This document shows positions 35,101 through 47,080 of a stretch of DNA of 64,000 nt, one piece after another; positions within the stretch are counted from its first letter, which is position 1; the number at the start of each line of letters is the position of its first letter. Made by a program: the position numbers and the translations under genes. This DNA comes from Carettochelys insculpta (Eukaryota; Chordata; Testudines; Carettochelyidae), in contig NC_134161.1 of the NCBI RefSeq assembly GCF_033958435.1, positions 7,254,001 through 7,318,000 on the forward strand. The letters are read 5' to 3'. The notes under the pieces are model-generated. The model had not been told where the DNA came from and did no database searches. It saw nothing but the letters and a program-made list of their open reading frames with translations.

Positions 35101-36239
35101 CATCAGTAGCTGGACTGAAGGGTAGCCCAGTGAATCCAGTTAAACGCCTGGAGCCAAACCTTCGCCTAAAGCTAGAGATGGTCCTAAGCCTAACAACTGG
35201 ATTTCATACACTCTAGAATTCAAGGCTGCTCACTGGGACCTGGGGCTGGGAGCTTGCAGAAATGCCCGCATCAGAAAAGGATGGTGGGTCAGTCCACAGT
35301 GCTGGTGCAAACCAAGGCACCATCTGCTGCTGAGGTCCGAAGGGAACTTCTCCACTATCCAGTGGAGGTGGATCATATTCTGCAGGAAGTGGGAGGTGCG
35401 GCACACAAGCTGAGGAACATCCAGCCAAGTGCAGCACTCACAGAGCTGTGAGGTCTTGATGTGGTGGAAAGAGCAGCTGGATTCAATTACCTGATAAACT
35501 GGGGGGGATGGAGACAGTCTTCCTTGCATTTCCAGCATAGCTCTGATGCAATCCTGGCCCTGCACCCACCCCATCCAGCTGGTGGCGGGAGCCAGAGCCT
35601 GCATATTAATGTCAGGCTCCAGGAAGCGCAGGATACACATGTTTAGCAAGGCTTATGCCACACTAGGAAACTCAGGGTCTCATTTCAGACCAGCTAACGG
35701 GCCTGCATCATCCGTGCCACCTTGTGTGTGCTGAGTGTCTATGAAACAACCCCAGACACCATGCACTCTTTCTCTCCGTTTCCCCTCCTGCCACCTCTGC
35801 AGCAGCATGCAGCCACCTGGAATGATGGCTGCAGCTCTCCCTGCACTGCACAGTCAGGCCTGCCAGCCTCAGAAAGCAGAAGCAGGGCCAGGGGGAAGAT
35901 CGCCTGACCGCCCACTTGCTGCAGGAACTTTTCCTGCCAATCCTGCCTCAAAACATCTGTACTTGATAAATCAGATTTCAAGCTCCGTCATTTCCAGCAG
36001 CTGAAAGCACCGGGTGAGAAAATTGCAAGTACAACACAACAAGGACACCACAGTTCTTATTCCCCTTCTCCTCTACCACTGCTTGAACTAGTTGCCAATA
36101 AGGTTCTGAGCCTGACTTCCTCGCAGTTTATTGTGGAGGAAGATTTTAGCTCAGAGGTTCCAGTTGCAGTCCCTGGGTTTCCAATAAAAGGAGCAGAAAG
36201 TGAGCTCCCTCGCAGCACAGAGAGCATAAAACCACCAGA

Positions 36240-36370
36240 TAGTCTCTTCTTTCAGGCTAGATGTATTGAAGCGCCTCAGAGTTAGCCTGTGGAACTTACC
36301 ACCACTCAATACAATCAAAGTGAAGCATCGGTTGGATGAAAAACAGAGGATGAGACATTTATAGGGCTAA
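36240..36370 (+). mobile_element. CR1 LINE, short fragment
   Basis: CAGAGTTAGCCTGTGGAACTTACC followed by CAATCAAAGTGAAGCATCGG resembles the CR1 region around GTGGAACTC. Short and diverged. Confidence 0.5.
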
Positions 36371-36642
36371 CAAGACCATGCAGGGCTATAAAAATAAAGA
36401 GGAAAAGAAAACAGGAGATTTGAAAGGCACTGAGACCTTCTGCTTTGGAGTGTGATGCTATCTTTATATTTTACAGGTCAGGACACTTCTTTTCCCTGCA
36501 GGTTTTTTCCATAAGCTTGTTCTACAGTTGCTGGTTTTTTGCACCTTCCTCTGAAGCAACTGGTGCTGGTTAATGTCAGAGACAGACAAGACGATATGGA
36601 GCCCAGCTCTGATCCACTCTGGCAGTTTCTATGTACCCTGAG

Positions 36643-36814
36643 CAGCGTTCCCTCTAATTTTTCCCATCCATGCACAGAATCAATGTCAGTACATGCACGA
36701 TCAGTAGAAACACACACTGCTGGCTGTGGGCTCTGGGCACTCTGCTAATCAGCTGGGCAGCATTGCAGACTCTCCAGGGCAGTCACACAGATGCTCACCT
36801 TACAGGGAACACTG
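36643..36814 (-). mobile_element. hAT-type MITE copy 7 with 8-bp target duplication
   Basis: The ends are CAGCGTTCCCTCTAA and TTACAGGGAACACTG. Flanks ACCCTGAG and ATCCTGAG match 7 of 8. It is one of four copies within 3.1 kb. Confidence 0.87.
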
Positions 36815-37189
36815 ATCCTGAGCCATTTCTTGCAGTTCCTTCCTGGGCTCTGACCCCTCTGAAGTATAGGCAATGCAAACCATGGGCACTGTGCCAAGTG
36901 CGACCTGACTTCTGCGAGAAGAGCTCTTACACTTCCCAGCCCTCCCATGGAGCAGGTTGGCGATCCCATGGCAGATAACCAAAACCACAGAGATGTGTAT
37001 TGTTTCCCGTTTACAGACGACTTAACCAATCACGACGGTGAACCCCGGGTTATTTAACTTGATTTTTAATACCACTCACTGGGTGCCGCCCCTCCATGTT
37101 TAACTTTCCAAAAGCTGCAGAACTTTTCACTGGAAATGCATGGCTTGTCAGAGGGTGAAGCTGGAGGAGTTAGCCACTTGTTGTAGGAC

Positions 37190-37440
37190 AGCTGGGGCGT
37201 TTATCGTTTGTTAGGGTGAGGGACACATCCTGGGACTGTGGAATAAATGCAATAGCAGAATGGGGCCTCTGGGCACTTGTCGCAAAAATAATATCTTAAA
37301 CATTGTTTTTATTAATATTAATATTATTATGATAAATATTCTCAAAACCAGCAGTGAACGAGTTAAGAGTTGTCAAAACAGCTGGCATTTTAACTCCATC
37401 ATTAAGTTTCAGAGTAAACGCTCAATTGAGCGGAAGGCAG
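37190..37440. promoter_or_regulatory. Candidate conserved intronic element (AT-rich)
   Basis: Unique AT-rich DNA with TTTATTAATATTAATATTATTATG, flanked by GCGTTTATCGTTTG and GCTCAATTGAGC (a 12-bp palindrome). It lies between MITE copies 7 and 8. Confidence 0.27.
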
Positions 37441-37704
37441 AGCTACTTTCTCAGGCTCTCTCTGGAGCCAGGCACCCATCTGTAGCTGATTCTTTGCAAC
37501 CTTAGCTGTATAATTCTGTAGCCTGTGGCTCTGTGATGGCCATGTGCTTTCCCCATGCTGCTCCTCTTTGGGCTCCCTTCTTGCAGTGCACTGGTTTCAC
37601 CTGGAACTGCACCCCAGCACAAAGACCCAAAGTTGGCCCATATGAAGTGGATTTCAGTTGGTGAGCAGAAACTGCTGGGGCAGAGAGCGATCATTGCCTG
37701 GATC

Positions 37705-37882
37705 CAGGGTTCTCTCCAAGTTTTTTCACCCAGGGCAGAATAAACTTTGCCCCACGGCATAGGCAGCTGTGCACCACCCGTTCAAACACACGCTGGTGGC
37801 TGTTGGTGCTCTGCTAATCAACTGGGCAGGACCTGAATCTCTCCTGGGAGGCCACCAAGCGCTCAGCTTACAGGGAACACTG
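37705..37882 (-). mobile_element. hAT-type MITE copy 8 with 8-bp target duplication
   Basis: The ends are CAGGGTTCTCTCCAA and TTACAGGGAACACTG. Flanks CCTGGATC and CCTGGCTC match 7 of 8. Confidence 0.87.
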
Positions 37883-38387
37883 CCTGGCTCTTGTGCACTC
37901 TAATTTTGGCCAGCCAGCGCCATCTCATTCCTGGTGCCCTTTCCCCCATCAAGCCAGCATCAGCTGATGTGAGTCGCTGAATAACGGAGCCCTTGGGGGC
38001 CACGTTAGTGACTCATGGGGGATCAAGGAAAGAGACAAATCTTGGTGAGGCCTTAATTAGTTCTGACAAATTAATAACATTGGGGGAGGGGAAGCCCTCA
38101 TTTATCCTCCAAATCTAATTTCCTCTCCTTGTATTTTTTACCCCTGTTATCAGGAAAGTTGGAGGGCACAAAGGGTCTGTGAAGCAAGCTGCCAATGTCC
38201 GCCCCGTACAGCCTGTTAGCATTTCCACGCAATGGACTTCAGATGCAAAGCCATCCAAACCCCTTGTTGTGATCTCCCTCCGCGCCACAGGGCGACATGG
38301 ATGACAGGGACTGGGCTGGCCCTGCAACCACCCTTCGGAGGCATCCTGCTGGAAACGTGCAATGCCAGCATGAACTCCCATCACCGG

Positions 38388-38571
38388 CAGCGTTCCTGGA
38401 AGCTGAGCACTTGGGCGGCCACACAGGAGAGAGTCAGATGCTGCCCGGCCGATCGGCAGGGCGCCCACAGCCGGCAGCGTGCGTTTCTATTGGTGGTGCA
38501 CTTCCAACATGACTTGGTGCACACAAAAAATTTATTCTACCCGTGGATGGGAAAAATGAGAGGGAACGCTG
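38388..38571 (+). mobile_element. hAT-type MITE copy 9
   Basis: The ends are CAGCGTTCCTGGAAGC and GAGAGGGAACGCTG. The inner family landmarks, including TTGGTGCACACAAAAAATTTATTC, are well kept. Flanks ATCACCGG and GTCACGGG match 6 of 8. Confidence 0.86.
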
Positions 38572-39498
38572 GTCACGGGTGCAGAGAAATCAAGACAGCA
38601 GTCTTGGAATCACGGGCAAAATTATACCCAGAGATGGGCCTTTGAACAGACAAAAGGCCCTCGTCAATCCTGGATCTAGAGGTCACATTCGACCCTGGTA
38701 TAGCCATGAATGACTTTCTTCAAGAAAGACGTATTCAGCAATTTAGGCATAAAGCGAGCCAGGCCATGGGATAGATGGAGTTGTGCCAGGCAATCTCTCT
38801 TCAGAAGCCATGGAACCAGGGACTGAAGTCTCTCCAGATAAGGATGGCCATGGCCTTCTGCCAGACAAGAACCCTCCATCACTCACTAGACCAGTGAAAG
38901 GAGGTACACAGCAAAGCCCAGGCAGGAATCTTAGCTAACTTAGCCTGCATTCTGGGTGCGGAATGTGAGACACCTTGAAGCAGAGCTTTCCGAAAAGCAG
39001 CCCCTGACTAAAAATCCTCAAATTAGGTGCCCAACGTCACTGGCCACTTATGGAGAGGCAGGACCTTGGACTGTCCCACAGGCAAAGCCAACACAGGGTG
39101 AGAAGCAAAGCCCTCTTCTCCAGAGCCCTGACAGGGGATATTTATTCACAACACACCTTCCCCAGCAAAGACTTTGCCTTGGATTCTCCCTGCCCTCTCA
39201 CACCTCCCCACTTGAAAGCTGATGCTGCCAGAGGACCCAGTTTCTGACTCCTCACTGGAGGCGCTTTGGTCCAGCCCTTGTAAAGTGATGCGTGGCCCTG
39301 GTGAGCTCTAGAAGACACAAGGACATGTGCCATGGCATCTCAAGTGCAGCTGTATTGATGGTAGGAAGGGGCTCAGTGCTGCTCCAACACCTGCAGGAGC
39401 TCTGGGGATGGTGACCCTGCTGGCACACAAAGCAGCTCTGTTTGATAGGGCTGCTCTATTTGATAGGGAAGCTTGGTCATTCCCCTGGGACTCACCAC

Positions 39499-39677
39499 CA
39501 GTGTTCCCTGTAAGCTGAGTGGTTGGGCAGCTGCCCGGGAAAGATTTAAATGCTGCCCAGCTGATTACCAAAGTGCCCCAGCTAGGTCTGTTTCTTCTGG
39601 TGGTACGCCTCTGCACATGCCCCAGTGCACATAAAATTTATTCCACACATGGATGGAGAAAATTAGAGGGAACATTT
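39499..39677 (+). mobile_element. hAT-type MITE copy 10 with 8-bp target duplication
   Basis: The ends are CAGTGTTCCCTGTAAGC and TTAGAGGGAACATTT. Flanks CTCACCAC and CTCACCTC match 7 of 8. Confidence 0.87.
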
Positions 39678-39729
39678 CTCACCTCTCCAGCAGATCTCTT
39701 CCAATCTGACTCACATTTCAAGAGCTGCC

Positions 39730-39835
39730 CTGCTGAGACGAGGGCCATGTGGTGCTAGGAACTCTACAAACCTATAATCAGAGCCAGCCCCTGCCCTGAA
39801 CTGCTTCCAGTCTGAACAGACAAGGGAGGTGGGTC
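39730..39835. mobile_element. L3/MIR-like tail fragment
   Basis: GTGGTGCTAGGAACTCTAC, then GCCCCTGCCCTGAACTGC and CAGACAAGGGAGGTGGGTC, is a diverged copy of the tail unit. Confidence 0.5.
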
Positions 39836-40369
39836 AAAAAAGCGGGGCAGGGTCAGAGCCAGGAAGAGAAGGCAGGTCTGCTGGAACGTCCAGTCCTGTC
39901 CCCCCGCTCTCTGCCTGGAGTTCCAGCTCTGCCCACGAGAGTCAAAGGGCAGGTGTGCAGCTCTATGCCTTCCCGTGTTGTTTTAACCCTTGCCGTCCCA
40001 ATGACATGCACACTGCCATTCCACTAGGCCAAGAACAAATGCCCAATATCCATATTAAGTGGAAAAGTTGAACAAAACAAACACGTCGCGGCCGGCAGCA
40101 TGCTAATGAGGCACTGAATATTCATTTCTCCACCTCATTCGTGTTCTCCGATTTGGCCATGAGCATGGCCCTTTCAAACTTTTGGCCAAGTGCAGGCACA
40201 GCCCTAGGCTGGCATTTTCAATGGGACCTAAACGAGTTCAGCACCCACTGAAAGTCAAACCAGACTAACACCCCTAGGCCTGTCTGAAAACCCCATTCTC
40301 CAGCGTGAGCCCCTCTTTGCACCGTCCTGAACTCACAGCTCCTTTGCAGTTCCAGGCTGACTCCTTATA

Positions 40370-40600
40370 AATGCTTTCTGCTTGCACAGCACCTTTTTTA
40401 CCCACGGGCCTCAAAGCAATTTCCAAAGGGCTATTTGTGCACGTTGTCAGCCCCCCTGCACCAGATGGGGAACTGAGGAAACCGCCAGGCAGAGAGACTG
40501 CTATGCAGCGAGGTTATCCCACAGCTGGAACTAGAATCCAGGCCACCTATTGCTTCCATCACCACCACACCACAACCATCCTCCAGTATGGCAGCATGTT
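40370..40600 (-). mobile_element. CORE-SINE-like fragment
   Basis: GGGAACTGAGGAAACCG, GGCAGAGAGACTGCTATGC and CTAGAATCCAGGCCACC follow the reversed CORE-SINE body order. TTGCACAGCACC near 40381 resembles the tail. Confidence 0.45.
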
Positions 40601-40969
40601 AACTCCTGCCCTTTGTAGAATAAACCTGGCCAAAACACTGGACCCGTGGGTAGGGGCCTTGCCCTCTTATGCAGGAGCTGATTTCAAGCGGGTGTGAATT
40701 TCTAACCACTTGGCAATGGAATTGACGTGCTGTGGCTTTGTCCATCTTGAAAATAAACCATTGCCTTTCTGCACACACTGACAACTCCAGCTGGCCAGTC
40801 CACTGCTTGTTCTGCTGGGACAGTAATCCAGAGGCCTTGCACTGCACAAAACACCAGGAAGACCTGACAACCGTTATGTCCCTGGTGTGTTGATAGCACT
40901 GCTTATTGCAATATTGTCTCATCGATTCCTTGTTTCCCCCTCATCTGTCTCTATCCACTGGTTGTCTCC

Positions 40970-41095
40970 TCTCATATTGAGATTGTAAGCTCATATTTCT
41001 ACTCTGTGTTTGTATCATATCTTCTACAATGGGGCCCCAGTCCATGACAGGGGGTTCTTAGGTGCTACGAATAAGACAAATAGAAAACAATAATA
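40970..41095. mobile_element. L3/MIR-like tail, opposite orientation
   Basis: ATTGTAAGCTC, TGTGTTTGTATCATATC, CAATGGGGCCCCAGTCC and TCTTAGGTGCTACGAATAAG are the reverse form of the dispersed tail unit, well conserved. Confidence 0.65.
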
Positions 41096-41221
41096 AGATC
41101 CGTCGCACAGTTCAGATATATTCTAGCCTTATCATTGGGGAAATATGAAACAATTGGTTCGAGACTTAGGCCTAGCCCACCCTGGGGATAAACAGGCAAG
41201 TAAAGCGACTCCAAAACACTG

Positions 41222-41529
41222 CAGGTTGAAACTCTCTCGTCCAACACCCTCAGGACCTGATCAATGCCAAACCAGAGAATTTGCCGGACCACGGGAGGTC
41301 AATAATGTCTAGAACATTACCAATCCTTCCACTGCTTACTGGGCCCTGAGAAGGCATTTGGAGTAAATTACAGCTAAATAACAGCACAAAGCACTGAGAG
41401 CCAGGACAGCGGATGGAAACAAAACTTATGGAGCTGTGGGAAATCTGGCTACACCCATGATAAGCAGATATCGGCAAACTAAAATTGTGCTGGACCATGG
41501 ATGTTGCTGGACCAGAGAGGTTCAACCTG
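41222..41529. mobile_element. Tigger/pogo-like non-autonomous element
   Basis: The 308-bp element starts CAGGTTGAAACTCTCTCG and its right end reverse-complements to CAGGTTGAACCTCTCTGG. The GGTTGA-TCCAGCA layout resembles pogo/Tigger ends, which insert at TA. TA follows the right end, and TG (one transition from TA) precedes the left end. No transposase frame remains. Confidence 0.75.
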
Positions 41530-42447
41530 TATTTGCACTGGGACCACTTATCCCTGCTTGACGCTGGGTGAAACTGCATTGGAAAAAGCTGAAGCTTCAC
41601 CTCGGAGTTTGCACTGGAGTAACCACATCAGGGCAAATACCCACTGTGGACAAAGCTGCAGGTGGGACCACTCCCCAAAGTTTGGAAACTTCTCCAAGAT
41701 GGGATGTCAGGTTTGTCTCCTGGAAGCCCAAAAGGCTAGTAGAACCCAACTGCACGAGTAGTTATGGAAGGAGAAGCCACGAGAAGAGCAGAACAAGCAG
41801 GGGCAATGGCATTACAAACACACCCATGGAGGATGATTGCCTTGCACACCACATTTTCTCAAGAGCTCTGCATGCCTGGTGCACGCTGACAGTGGAGCAC
41901 TTCTGACGGCCTGGCCCTGATGCAGGTGTTTTCATGAGAGCTCCATAGGTGTGTGATGAAAACTCGGAAATATGACCCTGGGCTCTCTGGGAAATCAGAC
42001 CTCCCTTGTACAGTTCTTAAAATAGGATGATGGTTTTTTACCAACCAGACCAATCCATTGCAGGCCCCTGATTGACAATGAACTGCTTTGTGCAGACCAC
42101 AGGCTACTATTCTGCTACTACTCTGCTACTATTTATTGCTCGAAGTGCAGTTGTGGGCAGAAAAATGAGCACGGGCACATAGTGCCAACTTACTCAGCAG
42201 GTCTGTTTCCTCGGTGTCTGAGTCAGATCTGCCTGGAGAGACACTTGCAGAGGGCACTTCACTCATCTCCCTGCACTTTGAGCAGAGCTGTCTGTGTACC
42301 TCTGCTGTCAACACAAGTGCCTCTCTGGGGCCATTGTTCCTGCCTGCTACAGGGAGTGAGCCTGTCCCACACTTGCCTCGTGCCTCGCCTGCTCAGCCCC
42401 CAGCACAGAACCCTTTCAGTTCCCAGTTGGAATCAACTGGTCTGCAG

Positions 42448-42651
42448 CAATGTTCCCTCAAATCTTTTCCACCCTGGTGTGGATTTTCTCCATCCATGTG
42501 CAGAATAATTTTAATGTGCACTGACTCATGCACAAATGCGTACCACCAGTAGCAACACAAAGCCCAGCTGTGGGCGCTCTGCTAATTAGCTGGGCAGCCT
42601 GTGCATCCCTCCTGAACTGCCACACAAGCACACAGCTGAGAGAGAATGTTC
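42448..42651 (-). mobile_element. hAT-type MITE copy 11
   Basis: The left end is CAATGTTCCCTCAAAT and the interior CATCCATGTGCAGAATAATTTTAATGTGC matches the family. The right end GAGAGAATGTT is diverged. About 20 bp near the left end look like an internal insertion or tandem duplication relative to other copies. No clear target duplication. Confidence 0.75.
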
Positions 42652-42779
42652 ATCTCTGGAGCAAAAGTCACCTGATAACATGTGAGCAAGGCTGAATGGA
42701 GCTACACAGAGATGTAGGATCTCACATGCCGTCCCAGTGTAACAAATGTGCAGCACCAAAAGGGTGTGTCTATTCCACC

Positions 42780-42915
42780 CTCAGAAGTCTGGCCGCGGTG
42801 TGTGTAGACATGCCTGAGCGAGCTTTAATTTAGCTACCTAGGTCCCACCAGCGATGCCGTGACAGCACAGATTTCAGGGCAGGCTGTGCAAACCCACCTG
42901 GAACCCTGGGCAATG
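42780..42915. mobile_element. Fragment of turtle GTGTAGAC DNA element
   Basis: GGTGTGTGTAGACATGCC followed by GAGCGAGCTTTAATTTAGCTACC matches my memory of a common turtle DNA-element end. The second end is not identified here. Confidence 0.45.
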
Positions 42916-42949
42916 GCTCAGGTGGCTTAGTTGTTGTTTTCAAGCCAGG

Positions 42950-43700
42950 AGTGAAGGGGTGCATTGCCCATCCTGGCTTTAAAAGGTTTACTGTGGGCCT
43001 GAGGGGCCAATTACCCCAGCTGGCTGCACCTGGATAGTGGGCCACCCCCACTTAACGACGAATCGCAGCTGACGGAGGAGCAGGGTGGTTTCAGGAAAGG
43101 CAGTACATCTGAAGTATAAAAGAGCTGAAGCGGAGGAAAGAACAAATGGGGGAACTAACTTACTCACTCTCTGGGACTAGAGAGAGGACAGTCAGTCCTG
43201 AGGCACAAAATCTGGCAAAGAGATACACTTAGCAGCAACTGAGGTTGCAACAAGCTTCGGTGAGGAGCCCTGGTTGTAGGGCAGGATCTGGCCTTTCACC
43301 AGTGCACCAGGGAGGGATGAGCAGTCAGGTTTGAAGCTGGCAGGAGTTGGGTTAAATTTACACTTTGGCTGAGGACTTATGGGGAAGTGCAAGGAGGCAC
43401 CCTCTGAGGGCTGGCCCTGCAAGAGAGGGGGAAAGTAGGCAGGATGTGGGGAAGACCTGCCAACTGACGAGGGTAGGAAGAAGTCCAGGGAGGTCAGAGT
43501 CCGGTGGGGTGAGCCTTGACTGCCTGGCCTGGAAACTGGCGTAGAGGACAGGGCTGGTGACAGGTAGCTCTTGAGCTGTGGATGTGAAGGGGGCATTGAG
43601 AGCAGCCGACTGGATGGAGATATCAGGCTTATTTTTGTTGGACTCTCTCTTGCCTGAAAAGCAAAAGGACTAGATATGGCCCAGTCATGAGATGAGGCAG
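42950..43700 (+). other. Unresolved block with TATA-like motif, possible repeat or LTR
   Basis: The block contains AGTATAAAAGAGCTG (near 43116) downstream of GGGGCCAATTACCCCAGCTGG (a palindrome-containing CCAAT-like stretch), then GGAACTAACTTACTCACTCTC. It gives an impression of a moderately repeated turtle sequence with promoter-like layout. A 176-aa minus-strand frame across 43192-43722 has no recognisable domain and a Pro/Ser bias. I cannot decide between LTR, other repeat or unique DNA. Confidence 0.3.
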
Positions 43701-43964
43701 ACCAACACCAGGCAGGGGTCACTACAAGGAACGCCTGCTATGCCATGCCCTGCCACAAGGGAGTCAGCTCTCCTGCAGGGATTCACATGTGTGCAGCACA
43801 GCCCTGAGACACATCACCCGCTGAAGTGGGCTTGAATGGACCCAGAGAGAGACCCGCGATGCCAGCAGTTAGCTTTACACCTGGGACCCTTCAGCGTCTA
43901 AAGCCAACGGAACAACCCCCTGGCCACCTACGGGAACGTCTCCTCTGCTGTTGGAGACATGACT

Positions 43965-44140
43965 GCGGCGTGTGTAGACGCAGCTGTGCAAGCCCCCCTG
44001 AAACTCTGGGTAGCAACTCCTGCAACCGGCCCACGCTGAAGTCTGGACTGCCACAGCTTCACTGTTGCTACTAGTTGAGATGGCTGAGTTCAAGTGAGTT
44101 GGAGTGCACCTGCAATCACCCCTCTGATTCCTGAGCAGCT
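43965..44140. mobile_element. Second fragment related to 42780
   Basis: CGGCGTGTGTAGACGCAGC, CTGCCACAGCTTCACTGTTGC and GAGTTCAAGTGAGTTGGAGTG resemble a decayed copy of the same group of elements. Confidence 0.4.
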
Positions 44141-44527
44141 GCCGGACCAATGCAGACACTTAGAACTGTATGCAAATTGTCAAGGAAGACCTCCAGTCTT
44201 CCTGATCTAAAATCCCTGGTCCTGCTGCCTGAGCTGCCCCCACGCAAGTTAGCAGTCCCAAGGGAGTGGCTCTGAATTCATTCTGCAAAGGCCATGGGTG
44301 ATGTACACCACCCAGCAAATTACCTGATATTGGGTATTTTCAGGGGAAGCAATTCAAAGGGTTTGCATGTTAGGTGGTTAGCACTTGCTCCCAGAAATCA
44401 GTCCAACTACCGTTATAATGGTTCCTACGTTACTATATTACATAGTCAGAGATGGCATCTGCCACAAGTGCTTACAATGAGACAAGATAGAAAAAAAAAT
44501 TGGTTCTTCCTTTCTTACACTGACTAA

Positions 44528-44597
44528 GGGCCAGATTTTCCAAGAATATCACAGGTCAGCTTGCAACATGTTAAGTTCCTTCGAAAATTCTGGACCA
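44528..44597. repeat. Foldback repeat (GGCCAGATTTTC family)
   Basis: GGGCCAGATTTTCCAAG is mirrored by TTCGAAAATTCTGGACC. It is a short inverted-repeat element, and the GGCCAGATTTTC start is common in reptile repeats. Confidence 0.45.
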
Positions 44598-45889
44598 TGG
44601 GGCTAACTCGGTATCACACAGTATTGGAGGAGGTTCTGGCACAACATGGAAAATTGAACTCAGGTTTCCCAGACGTCTCCCCACGCTAAGGTCCCCACAA
44701 TCAGCCTCCTTAACACAAGGGTAAAACTCTGTCCAGAAGAGGCACCAGTTTCATTCCAGCTGCAGCATTACACTGATTTGGTGTAAACGTTGCAAATTTG
44801 TGCATGGCTCCAATTGTTTTAAACCGGGTTTTGGTTTTGGGGCATACTAAGCTGACAGCAGCCAGGTGATGTGAAAGTATCCATGCTCAAAGTCACAAGA
44901 GTTGAACTAAATTGGTTTAAGCCAGCGCTGGCCATCTTGCAACCAGCAGCTTACCAGGGTACCATGTGTGGCACTTAAGACATTTTGTTTACTGTTATCC
45001 ATGCACAGGGTTGCCAGTTCTGCTGATTTCTGTCCACGTACTTTATTCCGACCAGTATTCTAAAGTGGTAGACACATAAACAAAGGGCAGGTGAAGTGAG
45101 GTGCATGCTGACTGTGAGAGCTGAGCATCCCCTTTGCATCCAGTCAAAGTATTGCTATGGTTCAATCGGCACCCTCTGAAAATTCTAGTGCAGTTAGCAA
45201 AACAATCCTATCCCAGGCAATTGTCTTGGTTACGACAATCTTGCATCCCACTGAGATGAAGGAGGGCCACTCATGCAGCCCTCTCACTTGCCTAGGTTGC
45301 CCATCGATGGGTTAAGCTCATTGCTTTACGGAACATGGTTCAGCTTTGTGCAAACTCCCCCCATCCCCCGAACTTCGGTTAAAAAAAACTTATGGAGGTG
45401 CCTTCAGTCATGTGGTTAACATTAAGCACCTGCATAGGTGCTTTGCTGAACAGTGATGAGCTTGATGCTATGCTCCAAGTTAATCACATGCTTAGGTGAT
45501 TTGTCAAATTGCAGTCTCTCTGAATCCGTGCTTCGGAGCAGCAGCCTGTAGCATCAGTTCCAGTTTGTCATGTTAACTGGATACAAAATGTTAACATCCT
45601 TGTATATTAGGTGCCATCTCTGAAGGCTTTTCCTGAGGGTTGTGGAGTCGCTCGACACCCTGGGGCACAGGCACAAAAGATGCTTGTTCCACATCTTATT
45701 CCTGATTATTACTGGGAAGAAGAAAGCTCTGCTGGTGTTTGGCCTGACGACCAGTGCAGCTCCTCCCTCCCCAACTCGCACACTCAGATGCTCAGGTTTC
45801 CTGACACACAGAGATCAAATAACCTATCACTCAAAGGAAAGATATTATCCCCTAGCACCATTCAGCGCAAGCACCAAAACAGCGCTTGG

Positions 45890-46095
45890 CTTCCCAGATT
45901 AAAAGCCAATTAAAGAGCTTGGCTTTTCAAGGGGAACAAGGATCTGATGCAAACGTTTGGGTTGCTTTTGTTGTTGCTATTGGTTTTGGCAAGGAGGAAT
46001 TGTTCCATTTCAGTGCTATCGATGAGCTATATTACAATCAAATCAATCTTTCTCAAAACATTTTAGCCTTCCTGTCTGCTTTGGCAGAAAATACA
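45890..46095. promoter_or_regulatory. Candidate conserved intronic element
   Basis: Unique sequence with CCAATTAAAG, CTATTGGTTTTGGC and ATTACAATCAAATCAATC. No repeat recognised; regulatory role is inferred. Confidence 0.22.
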
Positions 46096-46099
46096 TCTG

Positions 46100-46132
46100 C
46101 AAAAAAAAAACAAACAAAAAAACAAACAACCA
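46100..46132. repeat. A-rich (CAAA)n simple repeat
   Basis: Runs of AAAAC and CAAAC. Confidence 0.8.
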
Positions 46133-47036
46133 ACAACTTTCTGGGTGATTTTTTGGTTTTATGTTTTGGCTTACCTCATAGATGACATTTTGGGTATGGT
46201 GTGACATTCTTGGGCTGGGCTCTGACTTAAGCAGACCGAAAGGAGGCATTTAAAATCTACATCAGAACAAATGAGCTCTAGTCCCAAGAAAAGTGAGCTG
46301 GGTGGTGCGGGGGCAGCCCAAAAGCAAAACAAACCAGTGATGGAAATTGAATGGGGCTGGACTTTAGGGTCATTATGAAAATAATGTTTTCTTTGCACGC
46401 AGGAACCAAGATATAAAAGCTGGATCAAGATTTGTATATCTCTGAACACAAAACATCTGATTGCATTGACTCCCTTTTTGCTGCAACAGAGACTATAGAG
46501 GTATACTACAGAGGTAGCTTTAGGCATAGAATAGAAGAATAGAGGTAGCTTTAGGCCATCTTTTCACTCCCATGGGCCACTCAGGGAGCCTATCCAGTCC
46601 ACAGCGTAAGTCAGAGAAGTCTCAGGGCTGCTCTAACTTATGCTTTGCTTCCCATCACTCAATTTCCTTCTTAAGAAGCCAAGAACAGCAATAGGACAGT
46701 GAATGCGCATGCACCCTGGTATGCTTTTGATTCACTCTGTAGCACAAACACAGGGTTTGCAATTTCCCAGGCAGTATCAGGGGATGAGATTGTAAATTCT
46801 CCCAACAGACGACAAGGATAGCATCTAGGCTTTCGAGGGGTGAATGCAGAACACAGAAATAAATGAACTTCTAAATCAACAAGTCTGTATGGCGATAGGT
46901 AGCTTCTCTCTGTGTCAATGATGGACTGATAGATTTTTAAACCAAGTCACTCTCTCTTGTTTCAGGTTCTGGTTCTCTTGCACTAGTACAAGGCAGAAGT
47001 GGGGAGGCTGCAAAGACTGCAGGCGCACACATATTT

Positions 47037-47080
47037 TTTTTTCCTCTCTCTCTCTCTTACATTTGCTTTTTTTTTTTCTC
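47037..47080. repeat. CT and T-rich simple sequence
   Basis: (CT)n at 47044-47057 followed by a T run. Confidence 0.85.

Larger units (their letters stand above)
44600..47036. other. Intronic block, AT-richer
   Basis: Short reptile-type repeat remnants may lie near 45400-45520 (CTTAAGCACATG-like pieces). Otherwise unique, with the candidate element at 45890-46095. Confidence 0.4.

Noticed and set aside
36643..39677. CRISPR-like array or segmental tandem duplication
   Set aside because: The repeated units are TIR elements in mixed orientation with different target duplications. The genome is eukaryotic.
43192..43722. 176-aa minus-strand open frame
   Set aside because: Pro/Ser-rich without known motifs and within a suspected repeat.
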